Assembly: GCA_001274695.2 (NCBI GenBank)
Contig: LARU01000002.1
Coordinates: forward strand, 1,612,001-1,676,000
DNA: 64,000 bases
Reading direction: 5' to 3'
DNA from: Azoarcus sp. PA01
GTDB taxonomy: Bacteria > Pseudomonadota > Gammaproteobacteria > Burkholderiales > Rhodocyclaceae
Position 1 is the stretch's first letter. Each line of letters starts with the position of its first letter. The position numbers and the translations under genes are program-made. Positions 1-10,320 of the stretch are shown piece by piece. The notes beneath the pieces are model-generated. The model searched no databases. It worked only from the letters and a program-made list of their open reading frames with translations, and had not been told where the DNA came from.

Positions 1-1
1 C

Positions 2-373
2 TGCCCGAGCGGTGCGTTGAGCGCGGCCACCGACGCGATGCGGCTCGGCTTCATCGAGAAAAGCTGTGTGCAGTGCGGCCTGTGCGCAGCGTCCTGTCCG
101 GAAAACGCCGTCACCCTCACGCCGCGCCTGCTCCTCGACGCGTCGGGACGGCGCATCGTGCCGCTGAAGGAAGCCGAAATTTTCCATTGCATCCGCTGTG
201 CGAAGCCGATGGGCGCCAAGCCGCTGATCGACGCGATGTTCACGCGCCTCGCGAGCCACGCGATGTTCGCCGGCGAAGCCGAGCGCCAGCGCCTGCACAT
301 GTGCGGCGACTGCCGCGTCGTCGATCTGATGTACAGCGAAAACGGCCTTAAAGCCTGGGACATGACCGAATGA
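2..373 (+). CDS. 4Fe-4S ferredoxin-type protein, 3' part only
   Basis: The reading frame is open to the left edge, so the gene begins outside the window. The visible 123 residues start with CPSGAL, the tail of one ferredoxin cluster, followed by a complete CxxCxxCxxxCP motif (CVQCGLCAASCP) and two later Cys pairs (CIRC, CGDC). This is the C-terminal part of a multi-cluster Fe-S protein that commonly sits at the head of Tat-type formate dehydrogenase operons, where it is thought to pass electrons or help maturation. The stop overlaps the start of the TorD-like gene (ATGA), so the two are translationally coupled. The exact family cannot be set without the N-terminus. Confidence 0.8.
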   Translation, partial: CPSGALSAATDAMRLGFIEKSCVQCGLCAASCPENAVTLTPRLLLDASGRRIVPLKEAEIFHCIRCAKPMGAKPLIDAMFTRLASHAMFAGEAERQRLHMCGDCRVVDLMYSENGLKAWDMTE

Positions 374-1032
374 ACGCACCGCAAGCCGCCCTCCTTCGTG
401 AGCCCGAAGCCGGCACTTCCGCTTCGCCGCCGGCGAGCGCCGAAGACGCCGCTCGCGCCGAGCACTACGCGCTGCTGGCCCGCCTGTTTTTCGCCGCGCC
501 GGATGCGCCGCTGCTCGCCGCGCTCGTCGCGGCCGGCGACGTCTTTGGCGGCGGCAATTTGCCGTTCGCCCGCTCGCCGTTCGCGGCCGCATGGGCGGAG
601 CTCGCGGACGCCGCACGGCGAACCGACGCCCGAAGCGTGCACGACGAATATGAAGCGCTGTTCCAGGGCATCGGCCGGCCGGACGTGATGCTGTACGGCT
701 CGTTCTATCTCGCTGGCTTCCTGATGGAAGAACCACTCGCGGATCTGCGTGACGACCTCGCCGAACTCGGCCTCGCGCGCCGCGGCGGCGTCACCGAGAC
801 CGAGGATCACGTCGCCGCGCTCGCCGAAGTGATGCGCCATCTCGTCGTCAGCGGCGCCGATGCCGCGGGTCTCGCGCGCCAGCGCGCGTTTTTCGTGCGC
901 CATCTGCAGCCGTGGTACGCCCGCCTCGCAGATGCGCTTGCGGCGTCGCCGCGCGCGTCTTTCTATGCCCGGGTCGGCGCGCTGGCGCGGGCGTTCTTCG
1001 ACATCGAGCGCGAAGCTTTCGCGATGGATTAG
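370..1032 (+). CDS. TorD-family molybdoenzyme chaperone
   Basis: A 220-residue, helix-rich, cytoplasmic protein. The central segment YEALFQGIGRPDVMLYGSFY followed by LMEEPLADLRDDLAELGL fits the TorD/DmsD family (NarJ superfamily), which binds the Tat signal and apo-catalytic subunit of molybdenum enzymes before cofactor insertion and export. The start ATG overlaps the previous stop. The gene lies just upstream of the Tat-dependent formate dehydrogenase, so its client is most likely the FDH alpha subunit (inference from context). A low-complexity Ala/Pro stretch lies near the N-terminus. Confidence 0.85.
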   Translation: MNAPQAALLREPEAGTSASPPASAEDAARAEHYALLARLFFAAPDAPLLAALVAAGDVFGGGNLPFARSPFAAAWAELADAARRTDARSVHDEYEALFQGIGRPDVMLYGSFYLAGFLMEEPLADLRDDLAELGLARRGGVTETEDHVAALAEVMRHLVVSGADAAGLARQRAFFVRHLQPWYARLADALAASPRASFYARVGALARAFFDIEREAFAMD

Positions 1033-1127
1033 ATCGCCCGCATCACGGTTCGCGTTCGCAGGCTCCGGATCGGGCGAACGCGTACCACGCACGGATCACC
1101 TGGTGAGCGGTTTTGGGAGAAAGGGAC

Positions 1128-1349
1128 ATGGAAAGCAACAGCATGGACGACAGGAAACCCGCACTGCAGCGTCGCCATTTCCTGCTGACGCTCGGCACGG
1201 GAGGTGCGGCCGCAGCGGCCGCGGTCGCGACGGTGGGGGGGAAAACGGTGCCCGAAACGGCAGCGGTCGTCGAAGCGGCGACGACCGCCGCGTGCGACGC
1301 CGGCGCCAGCGAACACATGCGCAGTTACTACCGCAGCGCCCGGATCTAG
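1128..1349 (+). CDS. small Tat-signal protein of the formate dehydrogenase region
   Basis: A 73-residue protein with a twin-arginine signal (RRHFLLTLGTGGAAAAAAVA) and a short tail. It matches the 'formate dehydrogenase region TAT target' small-protein class found directly upstream of fdhA. ATG 1128 is chosen because a purine-rich site (GGGAGAAAGGG) lies just before it; a TTG at 1113 is also in frame. The function is unknown; it may be a membrane-anchored or exported accessory of the dehydrogenase. Confidence 0.8.
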   Translation: MESNSMDDRKPALQRRHFLLTLGTGGAAAAAAVATVGGKTVPETAAVVEAATTAACDAGASEHMRSYYRSARI

Positions 1350-1361
1350 GGAGAACACGCG

Positions 1362-4276
1362 ATGCTGATCAAGAAGAATGCGGCGCCCGGGACCGCGTTT
1401 CGTCAGTCGGCGAACCCGGTTGCCCGCCATCTCGGGACGACGATGGATCGCCGCGCGTTCCTCCGGCGGTCCGGGCTCGGCGCCGGGCCGGCGTGCTCGC
1501 GACGCAGCTGCCATACAACCTGATCGGCAGCGCCGACGCCGCGAGTCCGGCGCCCCAGGCCGCGACCGCGACCGCGGGCGACGAAGTCGTGCGCCGCACC
1601 GTCTGCACGCACTGCTCGGTCGGCTGCGCGATCGACGCCGTCGTCCGCAACGGCGTGTGGGTGCGCCAGGAGCCGGTGTTCGACTCGCCGATCAATCTCG
1701 GCGCGCACTGCGCGAAAGGCGCGTCGGTGCGCGAGCACGGCCACGGCGAGCACCGGCTGAAATATCCGATGAAGCTCGTCGACGGCAAATACCAGAAGAT
1801 CAGCTGGGATCAGGCGATCAACGAGGTCGGCGACCGGCTGCTGAAGATCCGCGAGGAGTCCGGCCCGGACGCGGTGTACTGGATCGGCTCCTCCAAGCAC
1901 AGCAACGAGCAGGCCTACCTGATGCGCAAGTTCGTGTCCTTCTTCGGCACGAACAACATGGATCACCAGGCGCGCATCTGCCATTCGACCACCGTCGCCG
2001 GCGTCGCCAACACCTGGGGCTACGGCGCGATGACGAACTCCTACAACGACATGCAGAACGCGCGGGCGATGCTGTTCATCGGCTCCAACGCGGCCGAAGC
2101 GCACCCGGTGTCGCTGCTGCACATCCTGCACGCGAAGGAGACCGGCGCGAAGATGGTCGTCGTCGACCCGCGCTTCACGCGCACCGCGGCGAAAGCGGAC
2201 TATTACGCGCGCATCCGCTCGGGCACCGACATCCCGTTCATCTGGGGCATGCTGTACCACATTTTCGAGAACGGCTGGGAAGACCGGGAATACATCCGCC
2301 AGCGCGTCTACGGCCTCGACAAGGTGCGCGAGGAAGTCATGAAATGGACGCCGGACAAGGTGCAGGAAGTCACCGGCGTCCCGGAGGAGCAGGTCTACAC
2401 GATCGCCGAGATGCTGGCGAAGAACAAACCTTCGACGGTCGTGTGGTGCATGGGCCAGACGCAGCACACCGTCGGCAACGGCAACGTGCGCGCGATGTGC
2501 ATCCTGCAGCTCGTGCTCGGCAACGTCGGCGTCTCGGGCGGCGGCACGAACATTTTCCGCGGCCACGACAACGTGCAGGGCGCGACCGACGTCGGCCCGA
2601 ACCCGGATTCGCTGCCCGGCTACTACGGGCTCGCCGCCGGTTCGTGGCAGCACTGGTGCCGTGTCTGGGATGTCGATTACGAATGGGTCAAGGGGCGCTA
2701 CGCGTCCGAAGAGCTGATGACGAAGTCGGGCATCACGGTGTCGCGCTGGATCGACGGCGTGCTCGAGAACCCGGCCGACATCGACCAGCCCGGCGGCAAC
2801 CTGCGCGCGGTCGTCTACTGGGGTCATGCGCCGAACTCGCAGACGCGCGGCGCCGAGATGGTCGAGGCGATGAAGAAACTCGACACGCTCGTCGTCATCG
2901 ACCCGTATCCGTCGGCGACCGCATCGATGGCCGCGATGGTCAGGAAAGATGGCGTCTATCTGCTGCCCGCGGCGACGCAGTTCGAGACTTCCGGTACCGC
3001 GACTGCATCGAACCGCTCGCTGCAGTGGCGCGAGAAAGTCATCGAACCGCTGTTCGAGTCGAAGCCCGACCAGACGATCATGTACGCGTTCGCGAAGAAG
3101 TTCGGCTTCGGCGACGAGCTCGTCAAGAACATCAAGCTCGTCAAGGACAAGCAGGGCTGGGACGAGCCCGAGCCCGAGGACATCCTGCGCGAGATCAACC
3201 GCGGCACGTGGACGATCGGCTACACCGGCCAGTCGCCCGAACGCCTGAAGCTGCACATGCAGAACATGCACACGTTCGACGTCAAGACTTTGCGCGCGAA
3301 CGGCGGACCGTGCGACGGCGACTATTTCGGCCTGCCGTGGCCGTGCTACGGCAACCCGGAGTTGAAGCATCCGGGCACGCCGAACCTCTACGACACGTCG
3401 AAGCACGTCATGGAAGGCGGCGGCAACTTCCGCGCGAATTTCGGCGTCGAGAAGGATGGCGTGTCGCTGCTCGCCGAAGACGGCTCCGCGTCGAAAGGCG
3501 CCGAACTGCAGATGGGTTATCCGGAGTTCGACGACGTGCTGCTGAAGAAGCTCGGCTGGTGGGACGAGCTCAGCGACGCCGAGAAAGCCGTGGCCGAAGG
3601 CAGGAACTGGAAGACGGACCTGTCGGGCGGCATCATCCGCGTCGCGATGCAGAACCACGGCATGCACCCGTTCGGCAACGCGAAGGCGCGCGCGCTGGTG
3701 TGGAACTTCCCCGACCCGGTGCCGCTGCACCGCGAGCCGATCTACTCGCCGCGCCCGGATCTCGTCGACAAGTACCCGACGCACGAGGACAAGATGAAGT
3801 TCTGGCGCCTGCCGACGCTGTACAAGACGCTCCAGGACAAGGTCCGCGACATCTCGAAGGAGTACCCGCTGATCATGACGTCGGGACGCCTCGTCGAATA
3901 CGAAGGCGGCGGCGAGGAAACGCGCTCGAACCCGTGGCTCGCCGAGCTGCAGCAGGAGATGTTCGCCGAGGTGAACCCGAAGGACGCGAACGACGCGGGT
4001 TTCCGCAACGGCGACTACATCTGGGTCGAATCGCCGACGAAGGCAAAGCTCAAGGTGCGCGCGCAGGTGACGCAGCGCGTCGCGCCCGGCACGGTGTTCC
4101 TGCCGTTCCACTTCTCCGGCTGGTGGCAGGGCCGCGACATGCTCGAGTACTACCCGGAAGGTGCGGCGCCGATCGTACGCGGCGAAGCGGTCAACACCGC
4201 GACGACCTACGGTTACGACTCGGTGACGATGATGCAGGAAACCAAGACGACGCTGTGCCGCGTAGCCAAAGCCTGA
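1362..4276 (+). CDS. fdhA: formate dehydrogenase alpha subunit (Mo/W-bisMGD), frame interrupted once
   Basis: Catalytic subunit oxidising formate to CO2, exported by Tat to the periplasm. From ATG 1362 the frame encodes a Tat signal (MDRRAFLRRSGLGAG) and then leaves the frame of the mature protein at the G run 1485-1487. Adding one base gives GLGAGAGVLATQLPYNL and a 971-residue protein. The mature part has the 4Fe-4S motif CTHCSVGC plus a later Cys, and the catalytic site reads RICHSTTVAG. The usual selenocysteine position is therefore Cys, and no in-frame TGA is used. The C-terminal molydopterin-dinucleotide binding domain is present (GTVFLPFHFSGWW). Genes for the Fe-S and cytochrome b subunits follow. 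If the frameshift is real, export would fail, although translation could restart at GTG 1493 without the signal. Confidence 0.9.
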
Positions 4277-4292
4277 TGGGGAGGGGAAGAAG

Positions 4293-4898
4293 ATGGCACG
4301 CATGAAATTCCTGTGTGACGCCGAGCGCTGCATCGAATGCAACGGCTGCGTCACCGCCTGCAAGAACGAGCACGAAGTGCCGTGGGGCGTCAATCGCCGT
4401 CGCGTCGTCACGATCAACGACGGCGTGCCCGGCGAGCGCTCGATGTCGGTCGCATGCATGCACTGCTCGGACGCGCCGTGCATCGCGGTGTGTCCGACGA
4501 ACGTCATCTATCACACCGAGGAAGGCGTCGTGCTGCACGACAAGGATGGCTGCATCGGCTGCGGCTACTGCTTCTACGCCTGTCCGTTCGGCGCGCCGCA
4601 GTTCCCGAACGGCCCGGCGGCGTTGGGCGCACGCGGCAAGATGGACAAATGCACGTTCTGCGCCGGCGGTCCGGAAGAAAACCATTCCGACGCCGAGTTC
4701 GAGAAGTACGGCCGCAACCGGCTCGCCCAGGGCAAGTTGCCGCTGTGCGCCGAGATGTGCTCGACGAAAGCGCTGCTCGCCGGCGATGCGGCCGAGCTGT
4801 CCGACATCTTCCGCGAACGCGCGCTGCGGCGCGGCAAAGGGTTCGAGGCGTGGGGCTGGATGACCGCGTACGGCAAGGACAAGGAGGAAGCGAAATGA
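4293..4898 (+). CDS. fdhB: formate dehydrogenase beta subunit, four 4Fe-4S clusters
   Basis: A 201-residue electron-transfer subunit. Cys motifs occur in the order CIECNGCVTACKNE, CMHCSDAPCIAVCP, CIGCGYCFYACP and the split set CTFC...CAEMC, which is the four-cluster pattern of FdhB/NrfC/DmsB-like proteins. It has no signal peptide, as expected for a partner co-exported with the Tat-bearing alpha subunit. A GGGGAGGGGAAG ribosome site precedes ATG 4293, 16 bp after fdhA. It carries electrons from the alpha subunit to the cytochrome b subunit. Confidence 0.92.
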   Translation: MARMKFLCDAERCIECNGCVTACKNEHEVPWGVNRRRVVTINDGVPGERSMSVACMHCSDAPCIAVCPTNVIYHTEEGVVLHDKDGCIGCGYCFYACPFGAPQFPNGPAALGARGKMDKCTFCAGGPEENHSDAEFEKYGRNRLAQGKLPLCAEMCSTKALLAGDAAELSDIFRERALRRGKGFEAWGWMTAYGKDKEEAK

Positions 4899-5122
4899 AG
4901 CCGCGTTTTCCGCTCCGTCTGCCGCTAACCGTGGCGGCGCTGCTGCTGCTCGCCGGCTGCGGCGAAGAGCCGCAGGTCGTGCGGTACGAGCAGGGCGAAT
5001 ACCAGGGCAAGGCCGATGCGCGGCCGTGGGAAGGCGGCTCGTTCAACGGTGACAAGGCGGCCTGGGAGCGCGCGCTGCACGAACGCGTCCGCAGCCAGAA
5101 CGAATACCAGCGGGTCGAGTGA
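4895..5122 (+). CDS. small lipoprotein in the formate dehydrogenase operon
   Basis: A 75-residue protein with a basic N-terminus, a hydrophobic stretch and a lipobox (LLLLAGC), so lipid attachment at Cys is expected. The remainder is charged (EEPQVVRYEQGEYQGKADARP). Its ATG overlaps the fdhB stop (ATGA) and the gamma-subunit gene follows 10 bp later, so it is an integral operon member. I do not recognise a named family. Its position suggests a periplasmic accessory that stabilises the complex or its membrane contact (inference). Confidence 0.75.
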   Translation: MKPRFPLRLPLTVAALLLLAGCGEEPQVVRYEQGEYQGKADARPWEGGSFNGDKAAWERALHERVRSQNEYQRVE

Positions 5123-5132
5123 GGAGAGCGCG

Positions 5133-6260
5133 ATGAGCACGAGCTTCATGCGGCGCGACGGCCGGGGCCTGCTGCTCGCGCTCGCGCTGTCGCTGCTGGC
5201 GCTGGCTGCGCCGGCGGTGCGGGCGCAGGCCGAACCGGGCGGCGAACAGGAACAGCGTCAGCTGCGCGAACAGACGCGTCAGCGCGGACAGTTCCAGCCG
5301 GGCGAAGAGATCCGGGAAAGTGATCAGGCCGGGCAGCGCGAACAGGGCGGGCAACGCGAACAGACGCGGCAGCGCGAGCGGGAGCGGGCCGGACCGCTGA
5401 ACGATGCACCGATGTGGCGCCAGGCGCGCTCGGGCGAAGAATTCTTCACGACGGTGCGCGGCCCGGAGGCCGGCGTGCTGATCCAGCCCGAAGGCAACAC
5501 CTGGCGTCAGCTGCGCAACGGCCCGATCACGCAGTACGGCAGCGTCCTGCTGCTGGTCGTGCTGCTCGCGCTCGCGGTGTTCTACGCCGTGAAAGGCATG
5601 ATCAGGCTGCATGCCGCGCCGACCGGGCGCCGCATCCAACGCTTCAGCGTGTTCGAACGCGTCGTCCATTGGGGCACCGCGATCACGTTCGTGCTGCTCG
5701 CCGTCACCGGGCTCGCGATCCTGTTCGCGAAGCACATCGTCGCCCCGCTGCTCGGGCACGACGCGCTCGGCGTGCTGCTCGTCGTCGGCAAGAACATCCA
5801 CAACTACGTCGGGCCGGTGTTCCTCGTGTTCACCGTGCTGATGATCCTCGCTTTCGCCCGCGACAACCTGTGGGAAGCGAGCGACCGCGTGTGGATCCGC
5901 AAGGCGGGCGGCTTCATCACCGGCGAACACGTGCCGTCGGGGCGCTTCAATTTCGGCGAGAAAGCGTGGTTCTGGGGCGGCGTCGCGTTTCTCGGCCTGA
6001 TCGTCGCCGGCTCGGGGCTGGTGCTGGATTTCCCGAACTTCGGCCAGCTCCGCGCGACGATGCAATGGGCGAACGTCATCCATGCGATCGCGTCGATCCT
6101 GCTGATCGCGCTGTCGTTCGCCCACATCTACCTCGGCACGATCGGCCTCGAAGGCGCGTACGGGGCGATGAGGACGGGTTACGTCGACGAGACCTGGGCG
6201 AAGGAGCACCACGCGCTGTGGTACGAGGACGTGAAAGCCGGCAAGCCGCGCCATTCCTGA
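5133..6260 (+). CDS. fdhC: formate dehydrogenase gamma subunit, cytochrome b
   Basis: A 375-residue membrane subunit passing electrons from the beta subunit to quinone. The sequence shows a cleavable signal (GLLLALALSLLALAAPAVRA). A hydrophilic stretch rich in Gln, Arg and Glu follows (residues about 30-95). At least four membrane segments come next, with haem-ligand type His residues in VVHWGTAITF, IHNYVGPVF and FAHIYLGTIG, typical of the Ni/Fe-hydrogenase/FDH cytochrome b561 family. ATG 5133 has GAGGAGAG just upstream. The long charged insert between signal and membrane domain is unusual in length. It closes the FDH operon. Confidence 0.88.
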   Translation: MSTSFMRRDGRGLLLALALSLLALAAPAVRAQAEPGGEQEQRQLREQTRQRGQFQPGEEIRESDQAGQREQGGQREQTRQRERERAGPLNDAPMWRQARSGEEFFTTVRGPEAGVLIQPEGNTWRQLRNGPITQYGSVLLLVVLLALAVFYAVKGMIRLHAAPTGRRIQRFSVFERVVHWGTAITFVLLAVTGLAILFAKHIVAPLLGHDALGVLLVVGKNIHNYVGPVFLVFTVLMILAFARDNLWEASDRVWIRKAGGFITGEHVPSGRFNFGEKAWFWGGVAFLGLIVAGSGLVLDFPNFGQLRATMQWANVIHAIASILLIALSFAHIYLGTIGLEGAYGAMRTGYVDETWAKEHHALWYEDVKAGKPRHS

Positions 6261-6420
6261 ATCACGACGTCGCGCGCGGACCTTCCGCGGCGCCCGCGCG
6301 ATACCTGAATTCCCGTCTTTCCCATCCGCCGCATTCGCGGCTAGACTAGGTTCGCCATGACCTTGTCACGACGTCATGTCCCGTGAGCCGCAGGCCCCAA
6401 TCCCAAGAGAGGAGAGATCG

Positions 6421-6921
6421 ATGAGCAAAGTTACCCTGGGTGGCAATCCGATCGAAGTCGCGGGGAAGTTCCCGCAGCCGGGCGACACCGCGCCGCCGCT
6501 GTCGCTGATCGGCGCCGACCTCGCCGATGTCACGCTCGACCAGTACGCCGGCAAGCGCAAGGTGCTGAACATCGTGCCGAGCCTCGACACGCCGACCTGC
6601 GCGACGTCCACCCGCAAGTTCAACGCCGAAGCGGGGAAGCTCGACAATACCGTCGTGCTGGTGATTTCGGGCGATCTGCCGTTCGCCGCGAAGCGCTTCT
6701 GCGTCGCCGAAGGCCTCGACAACGTCGTCACGCTGTCGACGCTGCGCGGGCGCGAGTTTCTGAACGATTACGGCGTCGAGATCGCGTCGGGACCGCTGAA
6801 AGGGCTTGCCGCGCGCGCCGTCGTCGTGCTCGACGAGAACAACCGCGTGCTGCATTCGCAGCTCGTCGGCGAAATCAAGGACGAGCCCGACTATGCTGCG
6901 GCGCTCGCCGCGCTGAAGTAA
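6421..6921 (+). CDS. tpx: thiol peroxidase (2-Cys peroxiredoxin, Tpx)
   Basis: A 166-residue peroxiredoxin reducing H2O2 and alkyl hydroperoxides with thioredoxin. The Tpx active-site segment [15 protein letters not shown] carries the peroxidatic Cys, and the resolving Cys sits in [13 protein letters not shown], the normal spacing for Tpx. The frame is open upstream, but ATG 6421 gives the standard N-terminus [13 protein letters not shown] and has AGAGAGGAGAG before it. It converges on the MFS gene with 3 bp between the stops. Confidence 0.95.
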   Translation: MSKVTLGGNPIEVAGKFPQPGDTAPPLSLIGADLADVTLDQYAGKRKVLNIVPSLDTPTCATSTRKFNAEAGKLDNTVVLVISGDLPFAAKRFCVAEGLDNVVTLSTLRGREFLNDYGVEIASGPLKGLAARAVVVLDENNRVLHSQLVGEIKDEPDYAAALAALK

Positions 6922-6924
6922 ATA

Positions 6925-8133
6925 TCAGGACGCCTGCCGGCGCCTGCGCAGCGGCAGCAGCCCGACGAGCGCGACTGCCGCGAACGCGGCGCCGGCGATG
7001 AAAGTCGTCGCGGAACCATAGGCGTCCCACAGCGCGCCGGCGATGACGCTCGCGGCGAGCAGCGCGAGCCCGCCGACGAGGTTGAACAGGCCGAATGCGG
7101 TGCCGCGCAGCGCGGCCGGCGCCGCGTCGGCGACCAGCGCCGCAAGCAGACCTTGCGTCATTCCCATGTGCAGTCCCCACAGCACGAGCCCGAGCGCGAG
7201 CCCGGCGAGGCCGTCGACGAGGCCAAGCGCGAGGTCGGCGGCGACCAGCAGCGCGAAGCCGAGCGCGAGCAGCCGCGGCCGGTCGAAACGGTCGGCGAGC
7301 ACGCCGGCCGGGTATGACGACAGCGCGTAGACGACATTCATCAGCACGAGCACGAACGGCACGAGCGTCGCGGGGACGCCGATCTCCTGCGCCCGCAGCA
7401 CGAGGAACGCTTCGCTGAAGCGCGCGAGCGTGAACACCGCGGACAGCGCGACCGTCCACCAGTATTCAGCCGGCAGCCGCCGCAGCTCGGCAGCCGACAG
7501 CGGCTTGCGCACGATATCGGCGCCGGCGGGTCGCGGTGCATCGTGCACGGCGAACACGATCAGCGCGAACGCGCCGAAAGCCGGCACGACCGCGGCCCAG
7601 AATACCAGCGGGATGTTCTCGGAGGTCAGCCACATCAACCCGACTGCGAGCAGCGGGCCGACGAAGGCGCCGACCGTGTCGAGCGACTGCCGCAACCCGA
7701 ACGCGGCGCCGCGCAGCTCCCGCGGCGCGAGGTCGGCGATCAGCGCGTCGCGCGGCGCGCCGCGGATGCCTTTGCCGATGCGATCGACGAAGCGGGCGGC
7801 GACGACCCAGCCGAGCGTCTCGGCGAGCGGGAACACCGGTTTCGTCACCGCCGCGAGCCCGTAGCCGATCGCCGCGAGCAGCTTGCGGCGGCCGAGCCAG
7901 TCGGACAGCGCGCCGGAGAACACTTTCGTGATCGACGCGGTCGCTTCGGCGATCCCTTCGATGAAGCCGACCGCGAGCGTCGAGGCGCCGAGCGTCGTCA
8001 CGAGGTAGATCGGCAGCAGCGCGTGGATCATCTCCGACGACACGTCCATCAGCATCGACACGAAGCCCAGCGCCCAGATGCCGGGAGGAATGCGGCGCGC
8101 CGCGCTGCTGCTGCTGTCGTCGCCTGTCGCCAT
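6925..8133 (-). CDS. MFS family transporter
   Basis: A 402-residue inner-membrane protein with about 12 hydrophobic segments. It has the MFS loop 2-3 type motif (GALSDWLGRRK) and a second copy in the C-terminal half (GVLADRFDRPR). The early segment GFVSMLMDVSSEMIHALLPI is typical of a widespread proteobacterial MFS subgroup. The substrate is unknown. It is transcribed toward tpx and away from mnmG and forms a single-gene unit. Confidence 0.85.
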   Translation of the reverse strand: MATGDDSSSSAARRIPPGIWALGFVSMLMDVSSEMIHALLPIYLVTTLGASTLAVGFIEGIAEATASITKVFSGALSDWLGRRKLLAAIGYGLAAVTKPVFPLAETLGWVVAARFVDRIGKGIRGAPRDALIADLAPRELRGAAFGLRQSLDTVGAFVGPLLAVGLMWLTSENIPLVFWAAVVPAFGAFALIVFAVHDAPRPAGADIVRKPLSAAELRRLPAEYWWTVALSAVFTLARFSEAFLVLRAQEIGVPATLVPFVLVLMNVVYALSSYPAGVLADRFDRPRLLALGFALLVAADLALGLVDGLAGLALGLVLWGLHMGMTQGLLAALVADAAPAALRGTAFGLFNLVGGLALLAASVIAGALWDAYGSATTFIAGAAFAAVALVGLLPLRRRRQAS

Positions 8134-8367
8134 GCCGTCCGGCTCCGTTGCGAGTGGATGAAACCGTCGGCCGGATTATGCCGCGCAAAGGGCAACGGCA
8201 GCGCCAGCGCCGCGCATTCGCTGCGGATGATCGCTCGTCGGAGGCGGTAACAGACTGTTTGAACGACGTTTTTCCGTGGAACAGAGGCGGGAAACACTGT
8301 GCTTTCGCGCCGCAACAGCGTAAAATTCTCGCCCTTCCCGCTCGATCGGCCTTTTCGGCGCGCACCC

Positions 8368-10320
8368 ATGCTCTATCCTTCCCGTTTCGACGTCATCGTG
8401 GTTGGCGGCGGCCATGCCGGCACCGAGGCCGCGCTCGCGGCCGCGCGCATCGGCGCGAAAACGCTGCTCCTGACGCACAACATCGAGACGCTCGGGCAGA
8501 TGAGCTGCAACCCGTCGATCGGCGGTATCGGCAAAGGCCACCTCGTCAAGGAAGTCGATGCGCTGGGCGGCGCGATGGCGGCGGCCACCGACGAAGGCGG
8601 CATCCAGTTCCGCATCCTCAACGCGTCGAAAGGCCCGGCAGTACGCGCGACGCGCGCGCAGGCCGACCGCGTGCTGTACAAGGCGGCGATCCGCCACCGC
8701 CTCGAGAACCAGCCGAACCTGTGGCTGTTCCAGCAGGCCGTCGACGATCTCACGGTGTCGGGCGACCGCGTCACCGGCGTCGTCACGCAGATCGGCCTCG
8801 CGTTCGAGGCGCCGGCAGTCGTGCTGACCGCGGGCACGTTCCTCAACGGCCTGATCCACGTCGGCCTCGACAATTATTCCGCGGGTCGCGCCGGCGATCC
8901 GCCTTCGATCTCGCTCGGAGCGAGGCTGAAGGAACTCGCGCTGCCGCAGGGGCGGCTCAAGACCGGCACGCCGCCACGCCTCGATGCGCGCACGATCGAC
9001 TTCTCGGTGATGCAGGCGCAGCCCGGCGATGACCTGGTGCCGGTGTTCAGCTTCCTCGGCCGCGCGGACCAGCACCCGCAGCAGCTGCCGTGCTGGATCA
9101 CGCACACCAACGAGCGCACGCACGACATCATCCGCGCGAACCTCGACCGCTCGCCGATGTACTCCGGCGTCATCGAAGGGGTCGGGCCGCGCTACTGCCC
9201 GTCGATCGAGGACAAGATCCACCGCTTCGCCGACAAGACGAGCCACAACATCTTCCTCGAACCGGAAGGCCTGGCGACGAACGAGATCTACCCGAACGGG
9301 ATTTCGACGTCGCTGCCGTTCGACGTGCAGCTGGCCGTCGTGCGCTCGATCCGCGGGCTCGAGAACGCGTTTATCCTGCGCCCCGGCTACGCGATCGAGT
9401 ACGACTACTTCGACCCGAGGAACCTCAAGAGCAGCCTCGAGACGAAGTCGTTCCACGGCCTTTTTTTCGCCGGCCAGATCAACGGCACGACCGGCTACGA
9501 GGAAGCGGCGGCGCAAGGCCTTTTGGCCGGCGCGAACGCGGCGCTGCAGGTGGCCGGACGCGAAGCCTGGTGTCCGCGCCGCGACGAAGCGTATCTGGGC
9601 GTGCTCGTCGATGACCTCATCACGCGCGGCGTCTCGGAGCCGTACCGCATGTTCACGTCGCGCGCCGAATATCGCCTGTCGCTGCGCGAGGACAACGCCG
9701 ACCTGCGGCTGACCGAAAAAGGCCGCGAGCTGGGCCTCGTCGACGATGTGCGCTGGGCCGCGTTCTGCGACAAGCGCGACGCGATCGAGCGCGAGACCGC
9801 CCGCTTGAGAGCGACCTGGGCGCATCCGGCGCGCGTGCCGGCGGCGGACGCCGAGCGCGTCGTCGGCAAAGCGCTCGAGCGCGAATACCGCTTCTTCGAG
9901 CTGTTGCGTCGGCCGAACACGCGCTACGCGGAGCTGATGAGCCTGCCCGGGGCGCCGGAAAACCCCGCGACCGATCCGCAGGTCATCGAGCAGATCGAGA
10001 TCGCGGCGAAATACCAGGGCTACATCGACCGCCAGCAGGGCGAAGTCGCGAAGCAGCTGCAGGCCGAATCGACGCTGCTGCCGGCCGATCTCGACTACAG
10101 CCGCGTGCGCGGACTGTCGAAGGAAGTGCAGCAGAAGCTGAACCTGCACAAGCCCGAGACGCTCGGCCAGGCCGGACGGATTCAGGGGGTGACGCCGGCG
10201 GCGATTTCGCTGCTGATGGTGTGGCTCAAGCGCCGCGACCTCGCGGCCGCGACAGGCGCGGACGACGCCGGAACGCCGACCACCGACGGCGCGGGCGCGA
10301 CACGGATGCGGTCGGTATGA
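8368..10320 (+). CDS. mnmG: tRNA uridine-5-carboxymethylaminomethyl modification enzyme MnmG
   Basis: A 650-residue FAD protein (GidA) that with MnmE forms the cmnm5 group on U34 of several tRNAs. It has the FAD-binding [36 protein letters not shown] and the C-terminal MnmE-interacting domain. The frame is open to 8299, but ATG 8368 gives the conserved N-terminus [18 protein letters not shown]. It overlaps rsmG by ATGA. Here it heads mnmG-rsmG-parA-parB, while its partner mnmE is about 28 kb away at 38694. Confidence 0.95.
   Translation: MLYPSRFDVIVVGGGHAGTEAALAAARIGAKTLLLTHNIETLGQMSCNPSIGGIGKGHLVKEVDALGGAMAAATDEGGIQFRILNASKGPAVRATRAQADRVLYKAAIRHRLENQPNLWLFQQAVDDLTVSGDRVTGVVTQIGLAFEAPAVVLTAGTFLNGLIHVGLDNYSAGRAGDPPSISLGARLKELALPQGRLKTGTPPRLDARTIDFSVMQAQPGDDLVPVFSFLGRADQHPQQLPCWITHTNERTHDIIRANLDRSPMYSGVIEGVGPRYCPSIEDKIHRFADKTSHNIFLEPEGLATNEIYPNGISTSLPFDVQLAVVRSIRGLENAFILRPGYAIEYDYFDPRNLKSSLETKSFHGLFFAGQINGTTGYEEAAAQGLLAGANAALQVAGREAWCPRRDEAYLGVLVDDLITRGVSEPYRMFTSRAEYRLSLREDNADLRLTEKGRELGLVDDVRWAAFCDKRDAIERETARLRATWAHPARVPAADAERVVGKALEREYRFFELLRRPNTRYAELMSLPGAPENPATDPQVIEQIEIAAKYQGYIDRQQGEVAKQLQAESTLLPADLDYSRVRGLSKEVQQKLNLHKPETLGQAGRIQGVTPAAISLLMVWLKRRDLAAATGADDAGTPTTDGAGATRMRSV

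Noticed and set aside
1900..2100. Possible selenocysteine formate dehydrogenase
   Set aside because: The position is an ordinary Cys codon (RICHSTTVAG). No in-frame TGA occurs in the mature coding region.
1403..4507. Long open frame of about 1030 codons on the minus strand opposite fdhA-fdhB
   Set aside because: Arg/His/Val-rich translation with no family pattern. It is the usual antisense shadow of a high-GC gene.
8298..8326. Promoter before mnmG based on TAAAAT at 8321
   Set aside because: A fair -10 but no acceptable -35 at proper distance. Left uncalled.
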